Assembly: GCA_037974665.1 (NCBI GenBank)
Contig: CM075773.1
Location: forward strand, 53,916,917 to 53,980,916
Direction of reading: 5' to 3'
DNA: 64,000 bases
DNA from: Ehretia macrophylla
Lineage: Eukaryota > Streptophyta > Magnoliopsida > Boraginales > Ehretiaceae
Part shown: piece by piece, positions 55,833 to 64,000 of the stretch
Layout: each line of letters starts with the position of its first letter
Numbering within the stretch: the stretch's first letter is position 1
The notes under the pieces: model-generated
What the model was told of the DNA's origin: nothing
The model's database searches: none
The model's input: the letters and a program-made list of their open reading frames with translations, nothing else
Program-made: the position numbers and the translations under genes

Positions 55833-58800
55833 GGACATCCTCAATGGAGTCTCTAAAAGACAATTATTGCTATTTTTAAAGACTCTATTGATTAAAAAAA
55901 AAAAAAAACTAACACTAATGGGGTCTCTAAATCTGAATTTTACATTTTTTTGGTAAAATTATGACATCACTCAAGTTTTGGAGAGCCAAAATGTGCTAGT
56001 TTCTATTTTTTTCAACAAATTTATTGAAGAAAATAGAGACTATAGAAAAAGACAAAAATGTTGAACTAAAAAGTATAAAAAAATTCAACAAAAATAACTT
56101 AAATTCGGAACCCAAAAAACAAATAACATTTTAGGAACCCTAAAAAAAATCAATAAAAAAATTCCATCGGTCGAAACAGGTAAAAAAAAAAAAAAAAGGT
56201 TTCAAATCTAATTCGTCATATCTGAAACCGTTAAAAAAAATTCAACAAAAAAAACAACGGTCTAATCGGGTTAAAAAAAAAAAAAAAAGTCTGACGAATC
56301 AGGTCTGGAACCCGTAAAGAAAATATCAACAAAAAAATACACGAGAAAAAACCAAAAAAAAAAAATATTTCAGATTTGAAACTGTAAAAAAAAAAAAAAA
56401 AAAATAACCCGTTGGCAGAAAGAAAATCTAAAAAAAAAAAAATCGTTGATGGTGTTGGATACTCTATATGTGCAAGCACAAGTATCCAACACCACCACCA
56501 TCCAGAAAAAAACTCACAAAAAATCAAAAAAGGTGTTCAAAATTTTATTTAAAAAAAAATGAACAGGTTGTTGGCGGTGGTGGTTACGATTGTGGTGGTG
56601 TCGTGGAAGGGGAGTGCAGTGTCGGTGAGGGTGAGGGAAAAGAAGAATGCAACAGCGGTAGTGGAGGGAGGGAAAGTGCAGTGGCAGTGTAGGAGAGAGG
56701 AGGGAAGAGAGTGTGTAGCGACGGGCAAAGGGGGAGAAGGGAGAGTTTAGTGGCATGGGGAAAGGGGAATGGGGAGTGCAACGACGGTGGGGGGGGTTTC
56801 ATATGTTGTTGATTTGTGAAGGGGATGGGGTTTTTATATTTAGGGTTTTTTTTAGTTGTAATTATAGGTTTTTCTTTTTTGTTTTGATTGTAATTAAGCT
56901 TTTTTTATAGTTGTAGTTTTTTTTTTTTAATATAGTTGTAAATTATAGGTTTTTTTATTTTTTATTGTTTTGATTGTATTTAAGCTTTTTTTTTTATAGT
57001 TGTAAATTATAGGTTTTTTTTTTTTGATTGTAATTAAGCTTTTTTTATATAGTTGTAGTTTTTTTTTAATATAGTTGTAAATTATATGGTTTTTTTTAGT
57101 TGTAAATTAGGTCTTGTTTTAATTAGGGTTTTCAATTCGAGTTTTTTGGATTAAGGATTTTTAATTAGTTTTTTTCATTCAACTATATAATCATTAAAAT
57201 TGATTATAAATCAACCTAACTATCGTTTTTTTGCTTTTTAGTAGCTATGGAATGTACCAACTGAAGTACGAGGGGTCGTAATTTCACTCATGAAGAAGAT
57301 AAGGCTTAATGTCGGGCATACATCGCGATTAGTGAAGATCCTCTTATCGAGATAAACCAAACATCAGGAACAATGTGGAATTGAATTTTGCAAAAATTTG
57401 AAGAGTTTCACCCCTCCCTAAATCCAATTGAAAAGAGAACAAAAAAGAGCCTTAAATCTCGATGGACGCCAATAAACCAAAAGTAAACAAAATTTGCGGA
57501 TTGTATTGCTCAAATAAATATGAGACCAAGGAGTGGAACAAATGTTGTTGATAATGTGAGTTTTTAATACTGTATATTGTATTTATAAAGTATGTTATTA
57601 TTTTTATAAAGTATATTGTATTTTATATTTAACAATTTTTTAAATTAATTTTTGAGAGATGTTGAATTGTTTTATAGATGGATGATGCAAGACTCTTATA
57701 CTTTTCTATGGGTCAAAATTTCAGCCTCGGACACTGTTTGTCAATTTTACAACATCGTAAAAAATGAAGGTCAATTTTACAACACAGTAATATTTCAGAT
57801 TTGACAATGTCAGATCTAAAACCAAAAAAAAAAAAAAAATCGATCGGATCCCAAAAAAAAAAGGAATATTTCAGATCTGATAATATTGGATCTAAAATGC
57901 AAAAAAAAAAAAAAAAGTCGTTGGTGGCGTTGGATATTCTATATATGCAAGCAAGAATATCCAACACCATCATCTTCAACAAAAATCAACACAAAAAAAC
58001 CCTCAAAAGGTAAACACACAGTATTAAAAAAAAAAATTGGCGATGGGGGTGGTTTTGGCTGTGGTGGTTAACGTTTGATTGTGGTGGTGTGGTGTTGGGG
58101 GAAAAACCATGGCGGGGATGGGGGTTTAGGGGTAGGTGCAGCGGGGTGGGGGCAGCGGGAGTGGGAGTTTGAAAATGAAGGGGAGGGAATGAGAGGCAAT
58201 GGAAATGAGAATTTAGGAAGGGGGCGTTGATGTGTTTGGGTTTTATACTTAGGTTTTTTTTTGTTATTAGGCTTTTTTAATAGTTTTAATTAGGGTTTTC
58301 TTTAATTAGTTTTTTTTAATTAGGGTTTTTTAAAAATAGGTTTTATTTTAATTAGGGATTTTTAATTTGTTTTTTTTCATTCAATTATGTAATCATTAAA
58401 ATTGATTATAAATCAACCTAATTATCATTTTTTCCTTTTTAACAGCTATGGAATGTACCGACGGAAGTTCAAGGGGTCGCAATTTCACTCATGAATTTAA
58501 TTACTTTAAAAATTGAATAAAATAAAGAAGACAAAAACAAATATAAATAAATACAAGGCCGGAACATAAACCAGATGTAATTAAACGTAATCCTAATTTT
58601 ATAAATTTTATCTTTGCCAAAATTTATTTAATTTTTGGTTGAAATGTTCATTAAAAAAAGTTAAGGTAATATAAACAACAATTAATTAAAAAAAAATTAA
58701 CACACGAGAAAAAATAATATATAATCAAATTACTATGTAAAATTCAAATTAGCACAATATAGATACTCAATTTTATAGAGACCGTCACTGGGGATGGTTT

Positions 58801-58947
58801 TTTTTTTATGTTGGTCCCTAAATGGGTATCTAAAATAGTTTTTTTTATCTAGGTGTCTAAATGAATCTCTAAAATTTATTTTGCTCTCTATATGTGTCTC
58901 TAAAATAGTGAATAAAAACCCAAAATGAAAAATGTATTGAGGATAGC
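55833..58947. mobile_element. PIF/Harbinger-like element, composite, with ORF1 relic
   Basis: 3.1 kb. Left end GGACATCCTCAATGGAGTCT; right end, reversed, GCTATCCTCAATACATT, then TTA in the flank. The ends and the right 200 bp match the Harbinger-like element at 28402-29931 in reverse. The interior holds two related blocks (about 56440-57300 and 57900-58500), each with a GTTGGATA...TATCCAAC hairpin, a G-rich stretch and TAGCTATGGAATGTACC-like sequence, so it is a nested or internally duplicated element. Only the first block keeps ORF1 coding sequence. No DDE transposase is seen. Confidence 0.72.
57246..57765 (+). pseudogene. Harbinger ORF1 (Myb/SANT-like) relic, two exons
   Basis: Exon 1 (57246-57558) reads RGRNFTHEEDKA, CRAYIAISEDPLIEINQTSG, ILQKFEEFHPSLNP and EKRTKKSLKSRWTPINQK, the trihelix/SANT-like domain of plant PIF/Harbinger ORF1 (often annotated 'glutathione S-transferase T3-like'). 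A GTGAGT donor follows. Exon 2 (about 57678-57765) reads MDDARLLYFSMGQNFSLGHC. At least three in-frame stops (near 57260, 57308 and 57484) show it is dead. In active elements ORF1 helps the transposase bind DNA. Confidence 0.75.
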
Positions 58948-59840
58948 TTAGGAGGCGCCCTGAACCATCAGGAGACTAAAATTTACATTTTTCTGTCTGG
59001 CGAATATAAATTCACCTCTCTTTAAGCTGTGGTCTCGCGGAGCAGAAAAGAGGAAAAAAGGCCATCACTCAGAAGGTACACGGGTTGGGTTAGTAGTTAC
59101 TCTTCTTTCTTAACCTTATGTATATTGGTTTATTTGTTATATCATTACTAATCCAGTCATTTGAATTTAAAAATAATTTGTCCAAATTTATTTTATTTTA
59201 ATGTTTTGGCTTTGTGCACTGATGATTTAACCAATCAAACTAGCCCCTAAAAATGCCCATGTCTAACCATGTGGGTCTTATTCGATGTCACAACACAACC
59301 CCTCAGCGCTCGTAATCATCATCAGCTTGGGGAGATAAAAACATCCGCAGCAAGGTGAGACAATCGGTGGGGACTAATGGGACTTGGAAAGTATCGGGTC
59401 AGATTCAGAATATTTTCTCACTAGAATATGAATTTTTTTTTTGGTCAAACCAACGGGGCAATTGAGATGGCCAGATTGGCATGGTAGTGATGAGTTTGTT
59501 TGCCTGCTTGGTGAAGTGGGAGTGGTGGGTTTGCTGGCGACAAGTGGAGATTAGTTTGTCAGTAGAAACAGGGGTGGCGCTGCAAGTGGTGATGATGAGT
59601 GGTGTATTTCTTTTTCGGGTCGAAAAAGAGTGGGCTTTTTTTATTTTATTTTATAGGATATAATTAGTCAATGCCATCTTTATCAAAATCATTCTTTATC
59701 CATTTTTTAATTAACAAATAGACATCGATCATCTAGATAGCGGCAACGACGGTGTTATGGTCCTTGCCTAGGCAGCACAAGCCCTCGCATCAACATGGGA
59801 ATGGATTCGCTAGTTACGTAAGCCAGATCTAATGGCACTA
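58948..59840. other. Spacer, no gene
   Basis: Short frames only. Nothing recognised. The G-rich frame at 59481-59663 has low-complexity composition. Confidence 0.45.
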
Positions 59841-60320
59841 ACAGCTTGTTTGGTTTCACTTTTTTAATGAAAAATAAAGAAAGGAAAAGGAATAATGAAT
59901 CTCTCTCTTTATTTGAATTGCAAATTTGAAAGTAATAAAAAAAATAGAGAGGTACAATATTCCCTCTATTTTTTTTAATTGAATGGATTTTTCAACCATT
60001 TTAATTTGGGGTGTTTAGGAGAAAAATGAATGATTTCAATTAAAAAAGACTATATTGCTCTGATTTTTATTTTTATTTTAATAATTACCCTTATTACTTG
60101 TTTAACTTACTTTAAGTATGAAAAAGGACATTTAAGTAATTTACTATTTAAAATTGTCATTTCCTGTCCTTTCTTTTTCTAATCCAAACAAAGAATTATA
60201 AAATTTTTTCCTTTCCTTTCCATTATTATTTTTTTGCAATACAAACAAGGTAATTCATTTCCTTTATTTTTCTTCCTTTACTTTACTTTCCTTTCCATTC
60301 CTTTGTGCAATCCAAACACT
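59841..60320. mobile_element. Possible hAT-like MITE
   Basis: Left CTTGTTTGGTTTCAC and right, reversed, GTGTTTGGATTGCAC look like short terminal inverted repeats. The interior is partly symmetrical (CTTTATTTGAATTGCAAA near the left; TTTGCAATACAAACAAGG near the right). No convincing target duplication. Confidence 0.35.
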
Positions 60321-60340
60321 ATGTAAAATATAATTCAATT

Positions 60341-60655
60341 AAGGCTCCGTTTGTTTGCCATAAAATATTTTTTCAGAAAATATTTTTTTAATTTTTCTAT
60401 GTTTAATAATATTGAAAAATTAATTAATTATAAAATATTTTTTAGTAAACAATGGTGGCTACTTTTTTCTAATTTTTTTATGTTTAATAACACCAGAAAA
60501 TTAGTCAACTGTAAAATATTTCATGTCCTTTATGAGAAAAAAATATTTTCTAAAACTCACTGTACATCCAAACACCAGAAAATATTTTCACTATTCTATT
60601 TTTCAGAAAAATATTTGTTTGCTTCTACGAACCAAAACGCCCCTCAATGTGCGAA
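60341..60655. mobile_element. Possible hAT-like MITE
   Basis: Left AAGGCTCCGTTTGTTTGCC and right, reversed, AGGGGCGTTTTGGTTCG, with AAAATATTTT-rich arms, resemble widespread plant repeats beginning GGCTCCGTTTG. Flanks TCAATTA and TCAATGT are only partly alike. Also similar to 32690-32760 and 40600-40700. Confidence 0.35.
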
Positions 60656-61067
60656 CTTTCGAGATTTATTTTCATGCGTAAATTTTAAATGACATACAAT
60701 GATTTAGGCCTCATTTGAATTTATATATTTATATATATATATATATATATAAAGATATTCGACTTCGGCCTAATTTCATCAATTTAAAACTCGTTAAGCA
60801 TTAATTTGGGCTTAAGACTACTTGCCCGTGAAACTCATGGACCAAACTATTAGGCCCATTCATTCACACTACAAGAAAAGACCCTGGTACATAGTAGGCC
60901 AACACGATCCAGGCCCTAGCTTAAAATTTTGGTAATAACAATTAAAAATGTGCTCTAAATTTCAATCAATTTGGTGGCTAGGAAAAGATGATACTCTACC
61001 ACCTGACCTTTTGTTAATTTAGTGATGTATTCTTCACTATGAGTGTGAGAAATTTCGAAATTAATTC

Positions 61068-61256
61068 TTATAATTGATATTTTTTAATATGTATTATACG
61101 AGTTAACTCTCTAAAATTAGAAGAAAAAAAAAATGATGTTCTTGCAACCTCTTCAAAATCAGTTTCTAGGACAACTTTAGGGTAGCCAAACCCAAATGCC
61201 AAAATATAAGCATTCCTCGTTATTCTTAAACAAGAAAGTGGCAAGAGTGCTTCCAA
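61068..61256 (-). pseudogene. RNase H-like (RVT_3) fragment
   Basis: AYILAFGFGYPKVVLETDFEEVART matches the third strand/helix region of the plant RNase H-like domain (usual form 'A...GY.KVVLETDS.EV'; shown here in pieces AYILAFGFGY and KVVLETDFEEV). Only about 45 residues remain. Probably a LINE or retrocopy remnant. Confidence 0.55.
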
Positions 61257-61679
61257 GCACCTTCATTGACCATGGTGCCTTAGGTATCTCGATAGATGGC
61301 AGTTGAGACAACTTTGTACGATGATTACACAATATTTTTAAAGTTATTCGACCTTCTACTTATTTCCACAGCTCAAAATTGAGAAAGATTCATTATAATT
61401 ATTCAAATTTCGCAAATGACTTTTTAGACGAAAAAAGTCTATAATTTCTTTCACATGATTTTACGCACTGAAAAGTTTAAACTTAATTGTCAGAGGTTTT
61501 TATGCACTAAAAAGCTTAAATGTAGGCTTCTCACATACATATAAAAAGGTTCAACGAAGTCTTGTAGTTTCGAATGCGAAGTGTAAGACATTAAATAACT
61601 CAAGTGAAGGATTAGCCCTCCAATCTGGAGGAGATTACTTAGTCTAACACTTGTTATTCGATCACCCACCTTGTAATGA

Positions 61680-62042
61680 ATATACAGAGATCAAGGACTC
61701 AATTGAATTGTATTGAAGATTCTAAAATGAAAATTACAGGGAAATAAAAATAGTGCCAATTTTTAGAGAAGAAATTGGTAAATTTCCAAAACAGAGAACA
61801 ACAAGAGAATGAGCTAATATATGATAGATTCAATTTGAGCCTATTACTCCTATTTATAATATGTTTCTTCATGCTTTCCTCATTTTGTAACAAAGTCGTT
61901 CAGGAATGTTGGTTTCTTCTTGTTATGCAAGTCACGTCTCAGCTGTGATTTGTTAGCAAGATTCTGATGAATAACCGTTTGCTCTCTAGAATTTTCTTGG
62001 GGCTCTTTCTCGTGTGAGACATCTGGGTCGTTCATCACATCA
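61680..62042 (-). repeat. 3' LTR of element E (edges approximate)
   Basis: About 360 bp following the chromodomain end, with a minus-strand TATA box at about 61857 and AT-rich 3' part. Its partner LTR is outside the window, so both edges are inferred. Confidence 0.45.
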
Positions 62043-64000
62043 CTTCTCTCCTCAATTAGAACCTTGTCCTCAAGGTTCTGAAGCTGCTGTTCATCAACCC
62101 AAGTAGCTTCCTCTGCAGGCATACCCTCCCACTGAACTAAAACTTGTCGGACTGAACGATTTTGGCGTTGAACCATCCTCTGGGCTAAAATTGCAGCAGA
62201 CTTATGTACTGGAGATTAGTTAATAGTGTTTTCCGGAAGTGGAACTACAGTGGTGGGAATGTCACCTTTCACTCTTTTAAGTAGTGAGACATGAAAGACG
62301 GGATGAATTTTTGAAGTGTGTGGCAGGTGCAGTTTATAAGCCATTTGACCAATGCGTTCGACAACCTGGAAGGGGCCATAAAACCTTCTACGGAGTTTGT
62401 TATCCCCATAACCACGGAGAGAGAGAGCTGTCTATAGGGCTGCAACTTAAGCCAGACCATGTCACCAACCTCAAAAGTCTCCTCATGACGTTTCTTATCC
62501 GCATACAGTTTAATGCGAGTTTGAGCTTTTTGCAAATTATCACGAAATTGCTCAAGTACCCTGTTCCTTTGACTGAGCTCATGATCAACTGCGTCAATGT
62601 TTGTAGTGCCTGGTAAATAACGTTGAATGGTGGGGGGAGGTCTGCCATAAACGGCTTGAAATGGCGTCATGTTTGCTGAAGTGTAGTGCGAGGTATTGTA
62701 CCAAAATTCCGCCCATGCTAAGTACTTGGCCTAGTGACTTGGGCTATCAACAACAAAAACAACGCAAGTAAAGCTTCAAACTTCGATTCACTATTTCAGT
62801 CTGCCCGTCATTCTGAGGATGGGAAACACTACTAGTAGCCAAGGAAGTGCCTTGTAGCCGAAATATTTCCTTCCAAAAAGAACTGAGAAGGATCGGATCC
62901 CGATCGCATACTATAGTGCGCGGAAGACCATGCAGTTTGATGATTTCGTTTGTGAAAATGGCTGCAACCCTTGCACTAGTAATGGGATGTTGCATTGCTA
63001 TAAAATGTGCATACTTGGTCAAACGATCAACAACCACAAAAATAATTGTTCTGCCTCGAGACGGTGGAAGACTTGTAATAAAGTCTATGCTAATGTCCTC
63101 CCAAGACCTGCCGAATTTTGCTGAGACACCCTCATGGCTTGGCAGACTTGCCAGGCTTCCACAAAGGCTTTCACATCTTTCTTCATACCTTTCCAAAAAA
63201 AATTCGAAGCCATCCGTTGAAAAGTTCTTAAAGAGCATGAGTGTCCTCCTATAGGTACGGAGTGAAACTCATACAAAACCTTATGGTGGAGTGGAAAGTT
63301 AGTGGTGAGGACCAGGCGATTGTGGTGAGTCAGCAACCCATTCTGAATTGAGTAGTCCGTTTCATTGTGAGAAGAGCCCTGCAATATTTGATGCCGATGG
63401 AGCAATTCTAGATGGGATTCGAAGATGTCGAAGCAAGGTCGAGAAATCGCCATAGAACAGCCTGTAGGGACGTGAGAAAGTGCATCAGCCACTGTGTTTT
63501 CTTTTACTGGTTGATAAATGATTTCAAAATCATAGCCCAGAAGTTTGGAAAACCATTTGTTTTGCTTTAGCGTTTGTATAGTTTGGTTGGTAAGATTCTT
63601 CAAGCTCCTTTGATATGTTTTAATATAAAATTTGCGGCCCAAGATATAATGTCTCCATTTTTGGACAGCCATAATTATTGCCTGCATTTCTCGAGTATAG
63701 GTAGAAGCAGCTTGTAATTTAGCTAAAAGCTTGCGACTGTAGAAGGCCAATGGTTGGCCTCTTTGTTGCAAGACAGCACCAATACCTGTACCAAATGCAT
63801 CAGTCTCAATAACAAAAGGTATAGAAAAATCAGGAAGTACCAAAATAGGAGCTGTAGTTAAGGCCTGTTTCAGGTATTCGAAGTGCTGAGCTTGTTCTGT
63901 CCACTTGAAGGCATTAATTTTCAACAGATCAGTCAAGGGCCCTGTGATTGTGGCATAACCTTTGATGAACTTGCGGTAATAACCTGTTAATCCAAGAAAT
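61680..64000 (-). mobile_element. Ty3/gypsy chromovirus E (3' part; continues past the window end)
   Basis: Minus-strand element running off the right edge. From the right: the end of RT and RNase H (ETDAFGTGIGAVLQQRGQPL, 63936-63480), the integrase zinc-finger region and core (SWEDISIDFITSLPPS, VVDRLTKYAHF, NDGQTEIVNRSLK, about 63240-62750), a post-core region ([16 protein letters not shown], about 62450), and a chromodomain-like end (VRQVLVQWEGMPAEEATWVD, about 62150) with LEDKVL. A purine-rich GAGGAGAGAAG precedes the 3' LTR, about 62042 down to 61680 (TATAAATAGG near 61857-61848). A chromodomain places it among chromoviruses (Tekay/Del-like). Broken, with at least three breaks in view. 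Confidence 0.82.

Noticed and set aside
62284-63254. Plus-strand frames of 64-135 codons in the element E region
   Set aside because: Antisense shadows of the integrase region.
1-64000. CRISPR arrays, tRNA or rRNA genes
   Set aside because: None seen; tandem repeats here are transposon or local duplications, and a plant nuclear context makes CRISPR implausible.

Overview
The window is nuclear DNA from a flowering plant, most likely a eudicot. It is AT-rich with long A/T runs. Its gene fragments are of plant type (UGT75-like glycosyltransferase, TSO1/CXC, PPR, USE1 SNARE, 14-3-3). Its repeats are typical plant transposons: Ty3/gypsy chromoviruses, Tat/Retand-type gypsy, PIF/Harbinger, Mutator-like and hAT-like MITEs, a Helitron, a plant L1 LINE and a TRIM. 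The species cannot be told from the sequence. I see only one candidate intact host gene, a 210-residue four-helix membrane protein at 12164-12796. Everything else is transposon, gene fragment or spacer.

Layout. 1-2272 holds the 3' part of an internally deleted gypsy element (A, + strand). It abuts 2273-5348, a small minus-strand LTR element (B) whose interior is mostly a head-to-tail chain of host gene pieces: PPR, EF-hand-type protein, CXC domain and UGT. 5349-9690 is AT-rich spacer with an RNase H relic, a fold-back MITE, a broken copy of the membrane-protein gene and a 269-bp TRIM. A tandem duplication follows. Unit 1 (about 9690-14050) carries the intact membrane-protein gene. Unit 2 (about 14055-30830) carries a broken copy and has been swollen by a 9.8-kb Retand-type element (C, 18459-28239, minus strand), a Harbinger-like element (28402-29931) and a Tourist-like MITE (29935-30220). 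Unit 1 still shows the empty sites.

31828-32281 is a Mutator-like MITE with a perfect 9-bp target duplication. About 32919-38520 looks like a Helitron with a clear 3' end. It holds pieces of a phytanoyl-CoA dioxygenase gene, a 14-3-3 gene and a USE1 SNARE gene with intron borders still recognisable. 41041-42328 is a 5'-truncated LINE. 44089-53877 is a second, younger Retand-type element (D, + strand), inserted in one unit of a 264-bp tandem repeat. 54240-55400 is an LTR-element relic with a hAT-like MITE inside. 55833-58947 is a composite Harbinger-like element with a Myb/SANT-type ORF1 relic. From 61680 to the window end is a minus-strand chromovirus (E).

The main interest is gene capture by two routes in one window. 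Element B carries exon-like pieces with no visible introns inside LTRs, as expected from RNA-level capture. The Helitron carries pieces with introns, as expected from DNA-level capture. A second theme is the antisense gene carried by both Retand-type elements, with its own TATA box and conserved intron borders. All identifications rest on reading the translated sequence by eye; no database search was run.
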